Shown: positions 29,027 through 38,436 of the stretch, in pieces | How the letters are laid out: every line of letters begins with the position of its first letter | Numbering within the stretch: the first letter of the stretch is position 1 | From: Bacteroidia bacterium | Lineage (GTDB): Bacteria; Bacteroidota; Bacteroidia; Palsa-965 | Assembly (NCBI GenBank): GCA_025454955.1 | Contig: JALONL010000004.1 | Location: 62,001 to 126,000 of the forward strand | Direction of reading: 5' to 3' | Length of the DNA: 64,000 nt | Made by a program: the position numbers and the translations under genes | The notes under the pieces: model-generated | Seen by the model: the letters and a program-made list of their open reading frames with translations, nothing else | Databases searched by the model: none | Told to the model about the DNA's origin: nothing

Positions 29027-29548
29027 TTAATAGGAAACTAAGCTGTGAATGGTCTTGCTGAAGGGCAAAAGCGGTTCGCGGCCATTCAGAAACTCCAGTT
29101 CTACAATAAAAGCAAACCCGCTGATAGTGGCCCCTAACTGTTTAGCCAGTGCGGCAGCGGCGGCGGCAGTGCCACCGGTGGCCAGCAAATCGTCGTGTAC
29201 GAGCACGTTCATGCCGGGCTGGAGGGCATCGGCGTGCATTTCTATGCGGGCGGTACCGTATTCGAGGGCATATTCGATGCCAATGGTTTTGGCGGGAAGT
29301 TTGCCCGATTTGCGCACGGGTACAAACGGCACTTTAAGCGCCTGAGCCAGCGCGTAGCCAAACAAAAAGCCCCGGCTTTCGATGCCCAGCACGGCATCGG
29401 GGCGGTGGCTGCCGAGGCGTTCGAGAAATCCGTTTACAATTACCGGCCCCAGTTCGGGCTTATGAAGCAGCGGGGTGATGTCTTTGAAAAGGATGCCCGG
29501 CTTGGGGAAGTCGGGAATGTCGCGTATGGCGTTTCTGATAAGGTCCAC
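29027..29548 (-). CDS. apt: Adenine phosphoribosyltransferase
   Basis: 173 residues, the usual APRT size. The PRPP-binding motif [17 protein letters not shown] is intact, and the N-terminal [18 protein letters not shown] is a strong family signature. It salvages adenine to AMP with PRPP. It starts 3 bases after the stop of the helix-hairpin-helix gene, so they are co-transcribed and perhaps translationally coupled. Confidence 0.97.
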   Translation of the reverse strand: MDLIRNAIRDIPDFPKPGILFKDITPLLHKPELGPVIVNGFLERLGSHRPDAVLGIESRGFLFGYALAQALKVPFVPVRKSGKLPAKTIGIEYALEYGTARIEMHADALQPGMNVLVHDDLLATGGTAAAAAALAKQLGATISGFAFIVELEFLNGREPLLPFSKTIHSLVSY

Positions 29549-29551
29549 GGT

Positions 29552-30526
29552 TCAGAGTGTAAGATACGGGGCAAGTTTACGGTATAAATCGGGGCCGAAC
29601 AACTGGCAGCGCATTACTTCGGGCAGATTGCGGAAAGGGCCGTGGGCATTGCGGTAGTTTACCACGGCGTTGGCCACCACGGGCGTAAAATAAGGGTGTT
29701 TTTTAAGCTCGGCGGCAGAGGCGGTGTTTACGTTTATTTTGCGGATATAGGTGCTGTCTGTTTTCACCTTTCCGTCAATCATTTCGAGGCGCTCTTCATC
29801 AAACCCGAACACTTCGGTTAACTGTGCCGGCGAATAAAAACCACCCAGCCGCTGGCGGTAGGCCACAATGCGGCGGGCAAACACCGGGCCTATGCCTTCG
29901 AGGTGCATCAGGGCCGAGGTATCTGCGGCGTTGAGTTCAATTACTTCGGGCAGGCGGGGTTTGTGCGATGCCGCGGGAATGGCTGCCACTGCCGCATTGT
30001 TTGACGGCTCATCGGGCAGGGCTATGTAGGGTTCAATTTCGGTATAGAATTCGGGCGAAATCACAAACAGTTTTTTTACATCCTGCCGGTAGCGGAATTT
30101 ACCGCCCGATGCTTCAAACTTTTTTACCGAACGGGCCTGCGCCGGGGTAAGCCCGAGTTTTACCCATTTGTATTCGGGCAGTTGGTTGGGGTCGAAATAA
30201 AATTTTTCGCCGCGCGAATAAATAGAGTGTTCACCGGCCAGTTGATAAATGGGTTCGGGCTCATTTTCGGTGGTGGTGGCTAATGTATCGGTCTGCGAAA
30301 ACTTTTCGGGTGCCGCATTTGCCGCAAGCAGTTGATCGAAAGCGGCATAATTACGTTCGGGCAGTTCCTTACCGGCCGATGCCCAGAAATGCGCACCACT
30401 GAGCAGCATTACCAGCAGGCCCAGCACGGCCAGGCCTCGTTGTTCGGCACGGGTAAAACGGAAAAGCGGATGAGGCAAACGCGGCACAGGAGTAAAGATG
30501 CCTGTTTGCCCATTTGCGCCTGCCAA
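29552..30526 (-). CDS. Membrane-anchored helix-hairpin-helix protein (ComEA-like)
   Basis: Residues ~32-50 form one membrane span near the N-terminus. The rest is periplasmic and contains helix-hairpin-helix units: LMHLEGIGPVFARRIVAYR, then a degenerate one and a third (INVNTASAAELKKHPYFTP). This resembles ComEA-type DNA-binding proteins of the Bacteroidota, but a competence role is only a guess. The start is uncertain: the open frame begins with TTG at 30526, and no in-frame ATG occurs before the membrane span, so the true start may be different. It is 57 bases after an amino-acid permease gene and precedes apt by 3 bases. Confidence 0.75.
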   Translation of the reverse strand: MAGANGQTGIFTPVPRLPHPLFRFTRAEQRGLAVLGLLVMLLSGAHFWASAGKELPERNYAAFDQLLAANAAPEKFSQTDTLATTTENEPEPIYQLAGEHSIYSRGEKFYFDPNQLPEYKWVKLGLTPAQARSVKKFEASGGKFRYRQDVKKLFVISPEFYTEIEPYIALPDEPSNNAAVAAIPAASHKPRLPEVIELNAADTSALMHLEGIGPVFARRIVAYRQRLGGFYSPAQLTEVFGFDEERLEMIDGKVKTDSTYIRKINVNTASAAELKKHPYFTPVVANAVVNYRNAHGPFRNLPEVMRCQLFGPDLYRKLAPYLTL

Positions 30527-30583
30527 TTACCTATCGAAATTCGTTGATACGAATGGTAATTTTTATTGATGGTGGGCGCAATC

Positions 30584-32041
30584 CTATACCTGTTTCCGGC
30601 TGCGGCTGGCAATGAAATAAAGTGGCAAACCTATGGCTACAATTATTAATCCGCCCACGGTATTGCGAGGCTGGAAGATGAGCAGATCAATACAAATGGC
30701 AGCAGCAGCAATAATGTAAAACGCAGGCAGCCACGGATAACCTAAGGCGCGGTATGGGCGCGGCGCATCGGGTTCGCGGCGTCGCAATACAAATATGCCG
30801 GCAATGGTGACAATGTAAAATATCAGCGAGGCAAAGGTGGCGTAGGTAAGCAAATCATTGTAACTGCCCGACAAGCAAAGTACCGATGCCCAGATGCACT
30901 GAATCCACAATGCAAACGAGGGCACACCTTTGGTGTTTAGCTGTGCGGCGCGGGCAAAAAAGAGTTTGTCCTGCGCCATGGCATAGTACAAACGCGCCCC
31001 GGCCAGAATAATACCGTTGTTGCAGCCAAACGTGGAAACCATAATGAGTATGGCCATAATGGTAGTGGCCACATTGCCAAAAATAACTGTGGCGGCAGCC
31101 GTGCCCACGCGGCCTTCGGTGGCAAACTGCATACCGCGCGCCACGGCATCGGCCCCGTCGGGGGTGCCTTTGAGCGGGAGCAGGCAGAGGTAGGCCACAT
31201 TGGCCAGTATGTACAGCACGGTAACAATGGCCGTGCCCAGCATGAGACTGCGCGGTATGTTTCGCTGCGGTTCTTTTATTTCGCCGGCAATGAAGGTTAC
31301 GTTGTTCCATGCATCGCTCGAAAAGAGCGAGTATATCATGGTAGTGCCAAACACGGCCAGCAGCGAAAGGCCGCCCATCACGGTAGTGCTCCACACTTTC
31401 GAATCTACATCCTGCGTGGTTTGCGAGGCGCTCCACATATCGGTAAAATTGGCTCCGAGTGTGCCGCTGCCCATGCCGATACCAATGCCCAGCACAATGA
31501 GTGCAAACAGGGCAATGAGTTTGGCCGAGGTAAACACACGCTGCACCAGCGAGCCGCCTTCTACCCCGCGCGAGTTTACAAAAGTGAGAAACACAATGAG
31601 CACCACCGCCACCACATGCCTTGCCGTAATGCTGAAACTGCCCGCACTGAAGAGGACATTTTTCTGGCTGAATACCGGCACCAGTTCGGAAGCATAGTTG
31701 GCAAAAGCCATAGCCACCGCCGCAATAACGCCGGTTTGAATAACAGAGAAAACGGTCCACCCGTACAAAAACGCCGTAAGTTTCCCGAATGCGCGGCGTA
31801 TGTACACATATTGCCCGCCCGCTTCGGGCATCATACCGGCCAGTTCGCCATAGCTGAGTGCGGCGGCCATAGTGATAACGCCTGTAACCAGCCAGGCCAG
31901 CAGCAGCCAGCCCGATGAGCCGAGGTCGCGGGCCATATCGGCACTAACCAGGAAAATGCCGGAGCCAATCATGGAACCGGCTACCAGCAGGGTAGCATCG
32001 GTTAAGCCAAGTACGCGGTGGAGTTTTGGGTTTTCGCTCAT
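30584..32041 (-). CDS. APC superfamily amino-acid permease
   Basis: A 485-residue protein with about 12 membrane spans and the APC signature at the first helix (DATLLVAGSMIGSGIFLV), where the GSGIF loop binds the substrate carboxylate. The substrate cannot be named; the family is the LAT-like/serine-threonine exchanger type by overall pattern. It lies just downstream of the other permease, with a terminator between them. Confidence 0.9.
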   Translation of the reverse strand: MSENPKLHRVLGLTDATLLVAGSMIGSGIFLVSADMARDLGSSGWLLLAWLVTGVITMAAALSYGELAGMMPEAGGQYVYIRRAFGKLTAFLYGWTVFSVIQTGVIAAVAMAFANYASELVPVFSQKNVLFSAGSFSITARHVVAVVLIVFLTFVNSRGVEGGSLVQRVFTSAKLIALFALIVLGIGIGMGSGTLGANFTDMWSASQTTQDVDSKVWSTTVMGGLSLLAVFGTTMIYSLFSSDAWNNVTFIAGEIKEPQRNIPRSLMLGTAIVTVLYILANVAYLCLLPLKGTPDGADAVARGMQFATEGRVGTAAATVIFGNVATTIMAILIMVSTFGCNNGIILAGARLYYAMAQDKLFFARAAQLNTKGVPSFALWIQCIWASVLCLSGSYNDLLTYATFASLIFYIVTIAGIFVLRRREPDAPRPYRALGYPWLPAFYIIAAAAICIDLLIFQPRNTVGGLIIVAIGLPLYFIASRSRKQV

Positions 32042-32062
32042 TGAAAAAAATTGAGAAATAAA

Positions 32063-32091
32063 AAAAGCGCACCGCTTTCCGATGCGCTTTT
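32063..32091 (-). terminator. Intrinsic terminator between the two permease genes
   Basis: The 9-bp stem AAAAGCGCA/TGCGCTTTT (32063-32071, 32083-32091) with flanking A/T runs ends the transcript of the 32106-33806 permease. Confidence 0.82.
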
Positions 32092-32105
32092 CTTACAATA
32101 CTTTT

Positions 32106-33806
32106 TTACTCGTGTCCGGGTGCCGATACTTCTTCAAGTTTCTCGCCACGTTCCAAACGGGCAAGATTGCTGCGCTGGCGGCTGTAAATAAAATACACCA
32201 ATATGCCCAGCGTGCCCCAGCATATAAATGCAATCCAGGTATGCGCACGCACCTGAGTCATGAGGAATACGTTGAAACCCATGCCCAATGTGGCAACTAC
32301 AGGCAGGAAAGGTGTTTTATACGGGCGCTCAAGCTGAGGCTCGCGTTTACGCAGCAGCCACACAGCACCGCAAACCATTGCGAAGGCCAGCAGAGTACCC
32401 ATACTGCACATTTCCGAAACTGTGTTAATGGGTGTAAGTGCCGCCACTATGGAAATTATTAAACCAACCAGCAGCGTACTCTTGTAAGGTGTTTTGAATT
32501 TCGGATGGATAGATGCAAATACACCTCGGGGCAACAAACCGTCTTTGGCCATGCCAAGGAAGATACGGGTCTGGCCCAGCATCATTACCAGCATTACCGA
32601 AGTAAGACCTGCGGTGGCGGCAATTACAATTAAATATACTGCCCACGTTATTCCCACCCCGTCGAATGCCGAGGCCACGGGAGCACGTAAATCAAGCTGA
32701 TCGTACTTTACCATACCTGTTAACACAAGCGAAACAAGTATGTAAAGAATAGTACACACAATTAATGAGGTGATAATGGCAAAAGGCACATCTTTTTTGG
32801 GATTGATGGCCTCACCGGCCTGAGTGGAAACGGCATCAAAACCAATGTAGGCAAAGAATACAATAGTAGCCGCAGTAACCACACCCGACCAGCCAAAATG
32901 ACCATCACCGTTTGAGTCGATGACACGCTCAGGAATAAAAGGTGTCCAGTTGGCTGTATCAATAAAGAATGCACCGGCAATAATTACGAAAAGTACCACC
33001 GCTACTTTGAGAACTACAATAATATTATTTGTGCTGGCCGCTTCTTTAATTCCTTTTACAAGAATGGCCGTAACTACCCAGGTAATAAGAAATGCGGGCA
33101 GGTTGAACGCAAATCCGGGAAGATTAATTGAAGAGTAATGAGCCTGAAGGTATGTCAGGTTTTTATCACCAGCGGCTATTCCTTTAATGGCTTCTACCGT
33201 TTTAGCATTCTTAATCAACTCGTATGCGTCGGTCGATTTCTGCATAATGGCTTGTTTCAGGGTGGCCAGATCGGGCAGTGAATTGCCAAGCTCACTCATA
33301 AACTGCTGGAGCGCAGTAAGCCCGGTAGCACTTGCCAGTTCGGCCTTGGCTGTGGCATAGTCCATGGAAAGGAAAAGTGGAAGATGCAGGTCGAACAGAT
33401 GCAGCAGTTTACAAAAATATCCGCTCCAGCTAACTGCCACCGTGGTGGCTCCCATCATGTATTCGAGAATAAGATTCCAGCCAATGAACCAGGCAAACAT
33501 TTCGCCCACTGTACCATAAGCGTAGGCATAAGCCGAACCTTCTACCGGCAGCACCGAGGCAAACTCGGCATAGCAAAGCGAGGCAAATAAACACCCCACA
33601 CCGGCAATAACAAATGAAACAGCCAGTGCAGGCCCTGCAAACTGATTGGCTGCAATACCGGTAAGTGTAAAAATACCACCACCAATAATAGCGCCTATTC
33701 CAAGAGAGGTAAGTCCCCAACGGCCAAGAATTCGCCTGAGCTGACTTTTTTTCATATCAGCCTCGTACATACTTACGGGCTTTTTTCGCCAAATGCTGTT
33801 TGCCAT
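32106..33806 (-). CDS. APC family amino-acid permease (cationic amino-acid transporter-like)
   Basis: A 566-residue protein of about 12-14 membrane spans. The N-terminal signature SLGIGAIIGGGIFTLTGIAA and the mid-sequence VVFFAYIGFDAVSTQAGEAINPKKDVPFAI-type helix match the CAT/YfnA branch of APC transporters. An unusual extra hydrophilic stretch of about 80 residues (~150-225) falls in the loop after helix 4. Broad amino-acid substrate, not determinable here. The gene is separately transcribed, with a candidate -7 box at 33836. Confidence 0.9.
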   Translation of the reverse strand: MANSIWRKKPVSMYEADMKKSQLRRILGRWGLTSLGIGAIIGGGIFTLTGIAANQFAGPALAVSFVIAGVGCLFASLCYAEFASVLPVEGSAYAYAYGTVGEMFAWFIGWNLILEYMMGATTVAVSWSGYFCKLLHLFDLHLPLFLSMDYATAKAELASATGLTALQQFMSELGNSLPDLATLKQAIMQKSTDAYELIKNAKTVEAIKGIAAGDKNLTYLQAHYSSINLPGFAFNLPAFLITWVVTAILVKGIKEAASTNNIIVVLKVAVVLFVIIAGAFFIDTANWTPFIPERVIDSNGDGHFGWSGVVTAATIVFFAYIGFDAVSTQAGEAINPKKDVPFAIITSLIVCTILYILVSLVLTGMVKYDQLDLRAPVASAFDGVGITWAVYLIVIAATAGLTSVMLVMMLGQTRIFLGMAKDGLLPRGVFASIHPKFKTPYKSTLLVGLIISIVAALTPINTVSEMCSMGTLLAFAMVCGAVWLLRKREPQLERPYKTPFLPVVATLGMGFNVFLMTQVRAHTWIAFICWGTLGILVYFIYSRQRSNLARLERGEKLEEVSAPGHE

Positions 33807-33835
33807 ATTTTCCTTTTAATACTAAGTTGAATTGC

Positions 33836-33843
33836 CAAATATA
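33836..33843 (-). promoter_or_regulatory. Putative -7 box for the permease gene
   Basis: TATATTTG on the minus strand, 29 bases before the ATG at 33806. The -33 element is not clear (nearest TTG spacing is 25 bases). Confidence 0.4.
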
Positions 33844-33887
33844 GAAGAACTGCCCGAAATTCGGCTAACAATGTACTTTTACATTCT

Positions 33888-35165
33888 ATGTTGCTCTCTA
33901 TTCTTTTCCTTCTGGGTTATGCGGCCATTGTGCTGGAGCATCCGCTCAGGCTCAACAAATCGGCCTCGGCACTTATTACGGGAGTGGTTTGCTGGACGGT
34001 GCTGGTGCTTCTGGGCGAGGCGCATGTAATTAATGAGGAACTGCTGCACCAGATGGGTGAGCTTTCGGGAATTCTGTTTTTCCTGCTGGGCGCCATGACC
34101 GTTGTGGAGCTTATAGATGCGCACGATGGTTTTGAGGTAATTACCAGCCGCATTACCACTACCAGCAAAAAGCGTTTGTTTGTGGTGGTGGGGCTTACGG
34201 CCTTTTTTCTTTCTGCGGTGCTCGACAACCTTACCACGGCTATTGTAATGATGTCGCTGCTGCGCAAATTATTGGCCGGTGCCGAAGACCGCCGCTATTT
34301 TGCCGGACTGGTAATAATTGCGGCCAATGCGGGGGGAGCGTGGTCGCCCATTGGCGATGTGACCACCACCATGCTTTGGGTAGGCGGGCAGATAACCAGC
34401 GCGAATATTATTCTGAAACTGATAATACCCTCGCTGGTGTGCCTGCTGGTGCCCATGCTTATTATGCTGCTTAAAGTAAAAGGCAAAGTGGAGCGCCCAC
34501 AGCTTGCACCTGATACGGTGAAATGTGCGCCCTCCAGCCATACCGAGCGGATGATTGTATTTGCCACAGGAATAGGTGTGCTGCTGTTTGTGCCCGTGTT
34601 TAAATCGTTTACTCACCTGCCACCGTTTATGGGTATTTTGCTGGGCGTAGGCGTGCTTTGGGTGGTAACCGAAATAACTCATAAACGAAAAAACGACGAA
34701 GAGAAAGCATCTCTTTCGGTGGCGCGGGCATTGCAGCGGGTGGATACACCCAGTGTGCTTTTCTTTCTGGGCATTTTGCTTGCCATTGGGGCACTACAAA
34801 GTGCGGGGCTGCTTACCTTGCTGGCACAGGCTATGGATAACGCCATTGGCAATATTAATGTAATTACAATGGCCATTGGCGTTACCTCGGCCGTGGTGGA
34901 TAATGTGCCGCTGGTGGCCGCCGCACAGGGCATGTACAGCTTAAACAGTTTCCCTACCGATCATTATTTCTGGGAATTTCTGGCCTATTGTGCAGGTACA
35001 GGCGGCAGCATACTTATTATAGGTTCGGCGGCCGGGGTGGCAGTAATGGGTCTTGAGCGAATTGACTTTTTCTGGTACGTGCGCCGTATTTCGTTTCCGG
35101 CGCTGGCAGGTTATTTTGCCGGTGCGCTGGTATATATGGGCATGGCCGCATTAATACATGGTTAA
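33888..35165 (+). CDS. nhaD: Sodium/proton antiporter NhaD family
   Basis: A 425-residue ion transporter with about 12 membrane spans. The signature LDNLTTAIVMMSLLRKL with the conserved acidic residue, and AANAGGAWSPIGDVTTTML, match NhaD of the IT superfamily. It exchanges Na+ for H+ at the inner membrane. It is divergent from the permease gene and overlaps alkD by 8 bases (ATGGTTAA), so alkD is co-transcribed and probably translationally coupled. Confidence 0.93.
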   Translation: MLLSILFLLGYAAIVLEHPLRLNKSASALITGVVCWTVLVLLGEAHVINEELLHQMGELSGILFFLLGAMTVVELIDAHDGFEVITSRITTTSKKRLFVVVGLTAFFLSAVLDNLTTAIVMMSLLRKLLAGAEDRRYFAGLVIIAANAGGAWSPIGDVTTTMLWVGGQITSANIILKLIIPSLVCLLVPMLIMLLKVKGKVERPQLAPDTVKCAPSSHTERMIVFATGIGVLLFVPVFKSFTHLPPFMGILLGVGVLWVVTEITHKRKNDEEKASLSVARALQRVDTPSVLFFLGILLAIGALQSAGLLTLLAQAMDNAIGNINVITMAIGVTSAVVDNVPLVAAAQGMYSLNSFPTDHYFWEFLAYCAGTGGSILIIGSAAGVAVMGLERIDFFWYVRRISFPALAGYFAGALVYMGMAALIHG

Positions 35166-35844
35166 AAATACCGGCATTATGACTCCCAAAGCATACGCCA
35201 AAGCACTGCAAGGTTTTTTCGCACAAAATGCCGATGCCGGCGAGGCACAGGGCATGGCCGATTACATGAAAAACCGGTTTGTCTTTTTCGGTATCAAGGC
35301 GCCCCTTCGCAAACAACTTGGCAAACAATTTATTAAGCAACACGGTCTGCCTGCCGATGTGGAGGCCACCGTGCGCGAACTCTGGAAACTGCCCCAGCGC
35401 GAGGTACATTATTTTGCCCAGGAGCTCTGCGGCAAGCTGGCCAAAAAAGCCCCGCCCGAACGCCTCGGCCTTTACGAAGAGCTTATTACCACACACTCGT
35501 GGTGGGACAGTATAGATTATATCAGTCAGCACCTGTGCGGGGTGCATTTGCTGGTTTACCCCGAACTGAAAACCAAAGCCGTAAAAAAATGGGTCAAAAG
35601 CAATAATATATGGCTCATGCGCACGGCTTTGCTGTTTCAAATGCCCTATAAAAAACAAACCGACGAGAAACTTTTGTTCGACCTGTGCCGGGAAATGGCT
35701 GCAGAGGAAGATTTTTTTGTGCGCAAGGCAATTGGCTGGGCGTTAAGGCAATACGCCCGCACAGAACCCCGCCGGGTAAAAGAATTTGTAGAAAAAACCG
35801 CTCTTTCACCCCTTAGCCGGAAAGAAGCCCTCAAACATTTTTAA
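35158..35844 (+). CDS. alkD: AlkD-like DNA alkylation repair glycosylase
   Basis: A 228-residue HEAT-like alpha-solenoid. The motif THSWWDSIDYI carries the tryptophan and aspartate of the AlkD active cleft, and NNIWLMRTALLFQ matches the next signature. AlkD removes bulky or cationic alkylated bases (3-methyladenine, 7-methylguanine) without base flipping. The start at 35158 overlaps nhaD; an internal ATG at 35179 (MTPKAYAK) would also work and would move it outside the overlap. Confidence 0.9.
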   Translation: MVKNTGIMTPKAYAKALQGFFAQNADAGEAQGMADYMKNRFVFFGIKAPLRKQLGKQFIKQHGLPADVEATVRELWKLPQREVHYFAQELCGKLAKKAPPERLGLYEELITTHSWWDSIDYISQHLCGVHLLVYPELKTKAVKKWVKSNNIWLMRTALLFQMPYKKQTDEKLLFDLCREMAAEEDFFVRKAIGWALRQYARTEPRRVKEFVEKTALSPLSRKEALKHF

Positions 35845-35934
35845 TGTCGTGTGAACAAACCGCCCGCTGACCTGTTTAAACATTAAAGCACAAAATAGCA
35901 CAACCTATAAACAAACCGCACAAAACCTTTCTCC

Positions 35935-36627
35935 ATGCCCAATTCACGAGTACTTGTTGTAGAAGATGAGCCCAAAGTGGCCGACTTCATTACCCGCGGT
36001 TTACGCGAAGAAAGCTTTCAGGTTGACCATGCCGCCGATGGAATGATTGGTAAGTCGCTGGCACTGGCCAATAACTATGATCTGATTATCCTTGATCTTC
36101 AACTGCCCCGTCTTAACGGGCTCGACCTTTGCAAAATTCTTCGCCAGCAAAACTCAAGCGTGCCGGTACTTATGCTTACCGCATTAGGCACACTCGACGA
36201 TAAACTGACCGGCTTTGAAGCAGGAGCAGATGATTATCTGCCCAAGCCTTTCGAGTTCAGGGAACTTCTGGCCCGCACCAAAGTGCTTATGAAGCGCAAC
36301 AATGCGGCCACCGAAGACAATCAGCTCAGCATTGGCGATCTTATTATGGATCTTCACTCGAAAACGGTAACCCGTGGCGGCCGTAACATACAACTTACCG
36401 CCCGCGAGTTTGCCCTGCTCGAACTGCTTATCCGCAATACCGGCCGCGTACTGAGCCGTGCCGAAATTGCCGAAAAAGTATGGGACATCCGTTTCGACAC
36501 CGGCACCAATGTAATTGATGTATATATCAATTTCCTGCGCAAAAAAGTAGATAAGAACTTCGAGACCAAACTCATCCACACCATTATTGGTATGGGTTAC
36601 GTAATAAAAGTGGCCGAAGCGGCATGA
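35935..36627 (+). CDS. OmpR-family response regulator
   Basis: A 230-residue regulator. The receiver domain has the acidic pair (VEDEP), the phospho-acceptor Asp54 (LIILDLQLP), a Thr/Ala switch and the conserved Lys (LPKPFEF). The winged-helix trans_reg_C domain follows (LSRAEIAEKVWDI, NVIDVYINFLRKK). It overlaps the histidine kinase gene by 4 bases (ATGA), a classical two-component pair. The stimulus is unknown. Confidence 0.95.
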   Translation: MPNSRVLVVEDEPKVADFITRGLREESFQVDHAADGMIGKSLALANNYDLIILDLQLPRLNGLDLCKILRQQNSSVPVLMLTALGTLDDKLTGFEAGADDYLPKPFEFRELLARTKVLMKRNNAATEDNQLSIGDLIMDLHSKTVTRGGRNIQLTAREFALLELLIRNTGRVLSRAEIAEKVWDIRFDTGTNVIDVYINFLRKKVDKNFETKLIHTIIGMGYVIKVAEAA

Positions 36628-38021
36628 CCATAAGGGCAAAGCTAACTCTACGATTTACCATTATCGTTTCGGCAATTACCATTGCCATCTCTTTAATTAT
36701 TTATACATTTTCCTCCAATCACAGGCAGGAAGAGTTTGATGAGCGCCTTTACAACGAAGCGCAGCATACACTCAACCTGTATTTTCTGGTGGAGGAAGTG
36801 GATTCTTCGCTGTTAAGGAAAATAAATGAGGCCGACTCCACCATGGTGGGCGATTTCCTGACCATACATGGCCCGGGAAATGAAATTCTCTTCAATACAA
36901 ACAGCAGTACCGCTCCCGATCTTCACAAGCGCTACCTCGAAAAATCGGGCAAGTCGCTTACTACCGAACCGCTTCAGGGATCTGAGAACAACCGCGATTA
37001 TGTGATGTTTACCTACAATCACAAAGGCCGGTTGAATAAGGTGGTTATTTCGGCGGTTGATTTCTGGGGGCTGGAACAGTTGCGGTTTTTACGGCTTATT
37101 CTGCTTACCTCTTGCTGTGCGGCCATGCTGCTGGCGGCTCCGCTGGGTTATTTATACTCGGGCCGGATGCTGCAGCCCATTAACCGTATGGTAAATGAGG
37201 TAAACGAAATAAACGCCCTCTCGGCAGGCACACGGCGCGGCAAACGGTTAAGCACCGGCAAAGAACGCGATGAGCTTGAACGGCTTGCCATAACGCTTAA
37301 CCGCATGTTGCTACGCCTCGAACAATCGCTCGATGCGCAGCGCAATTTTGTGGCCAGCGCCTCACACGAACTCCGCTCACCGCTTACCGCTCTTGCCGGA
37401 CAAATAGAAGTAGCCCTTCGCCAGCCCCGTGCCAACGAAGAATACCGCAACCTGCTCGAATCGCTCACCGACGATCTTAACCGCCTCACCGATCTTACCA
37501 ACGGACTGCTCACCCTGGCCAAAACCGACGCCATTGTGGATATGCCCTCCATCAATTACCGCATAGACGAATTGGTGGACGATGCCATTGTGGAAACATT
37601 GAGACGCGATAAGAACTGGTCTATTGATGTGGATTACGAAGATTTCCCCGAAGACGACGAGTTGTTTAACGCCACCGGAAACAACAACCTGCTGCGCATT
37701 GCATTGGTAAATATTCTGGACAATGCCTGCAAATATTCGCCCAACCACAAAGCCGAGCTACGGGTAGGTTTAACGCAGGAAAACATTGTTTTACAATGTA
37801 TAGATCATGGCATAGGCATACCCGAAAGTGAAACGGAAAAAGTGTTTGGCCGTTTTTTCAGGGCCAGCAATACGGGCGGCATACGTGGCCACGGCCTGGG
37901 CCTGCCGCTTGCGCGCCGCATTACCGAGTTGCATGGCGGCGATCTTCAGCTTGTGTCGCAACAAGACAAAGGCACGGTGGTAACCATGACCATTCTCCGG
38001 AAAATTCCTCGTCGGGTTTAA
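36624..38021 (+). CDS. Membrane sensor histidine kinase
   Basis: A 465-residue kinase. The two membrane spans (~10-30 and ~155-178) enclose a ~120-residue periplasmic sensor domain, then HAMP (~180-235), HisKA with His248 (ASHELRSPLTALAGQ) and a HATPase_c domain with N (NILDNACKY), G1 (DHGIGIP) and G2 (GHGLGLPLARR) boxes. Partner of the response regulator upstream. The signal is not evident from the sensor domain. Confidence 0.94.
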   Translation: MTIRAKLTLRFTIIVSAITIAISLIIYTFSSNHRQEEFDERLYNEAQHTLNLYFLVEEVDSSLLRKINEADSTMVGDFLTIHGPGNEILFNTNSSTAPDLHKRYLEKSGKSLTTEPLQGSENNRDYVMFTYNHKGRLNKVVISAVDFWGLEQLRFLRLILLTSCCAAMLLAAPLGYLYSGRMLQPINRMVNEVNEINALSAGTRRGKRLSTGKERDELERLAITLNRMLLRLEQSLDAQRNFVASASHELRSPLTALAGQIEVALRQPRANEEYRNLLESLTDDLNRLTDLTNGLLTLAKTDAIVDMPSINYRIDELVDDAIVETLRRDKNWSIDVDYEDFPEDDELFNATGNNNLLRIALVNILDNACKYSPNHKAELRVGLTQENIVLQCIDHGIGIPESETEKVFGRFFRASNTGGIRGHGLGLPLARRITELHGGDLQLVSQQDKGTVVTMTILRKIPRRV

Positions 38022-38097
38022 TTCGGCTTTCATTTCTCCTCTTTATTTACTGTGCATATTTGTATAAGTAAATTAATTATTCACTGAAAGTGAAGTG

Positions 38098-38104
38098 AGG
38101 AGGG
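38098..38104 (+). promoter_or_regulatory. Strong Shine-Dalgarno before the 38109 gene
   Basis: AGGAGGG lies 4 bases before the ATG, an exact SD, whereas nearly all other genes in the window lack one. Confidence 0.7.
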
Positions 38105-38108
38105 TAAA

Positions 38109-38375
38109 ATGGAAATAAGCAAAGAACAACTTTCAGAATTGCACTTCCCGAAATACGATGTACTGACTGATGAGCAACATCGTGCAGAACGCATGCGCTT
38201 AATTGGTAATGCCGTACTTGCCAGTAATTTATATAAGGTAAAAGCCAACATTAAGTTCGTATGCCATCAGGGCACACGCAGTGTGGTTACCACCATCTGG
38301 CATTGTACGGATAAGCATGTGGTGCTGAAAGGCGGGAGGGTAATTCCGGTACACGCCATTGTTAATGTAAGCTGA
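38109..38375 (+). CDS. Small soluble protein of unknown function
   Basis: The 88-residue protein has no family I recognise; it is basic and predicted mixed alpha/beta (a helix, then a strand-rich half KANIKFVCHQGTRSVVTTIW, ending VIPVHAIVNVS). A strong Shine-Dalgarno and a perfect terminator right after the stop support a real gene. It lies 87 bases after the histidine kinase on the same strand and could be read from its own promoter or by readthrough. Confidence 0.75.
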   Translation: MEISKEQLSELHFPKYDVLTDEQHRAERMRLIGNAVLASNLYKVKANIKFVCHQGTRSVVTTIWHCTDKHVVLKGGRVIPVHAIVNVS

Positions 38376-38406
38376 ACTTACCGCTCATGTTCGCTTACTG
38401 TAAAAT

Positions 38407-38436
38407 CGCCTCTGCCACTTTGCAGGGGCGTTTTTT
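38407..38436 (+). terminator. Intrinsic terminator, probably bidirectional
   Basis: Stem CGCCTCTGC/GCAGGGGCG (38407-38415, 38422-38430; one T-G pair) with a 6-base loop and TTTTTT afterwards, 31 bases after the small gene. The convergent DUF2452 gene ends at 38435, so the same stem can end that transcript too. Confidence 0.9.
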
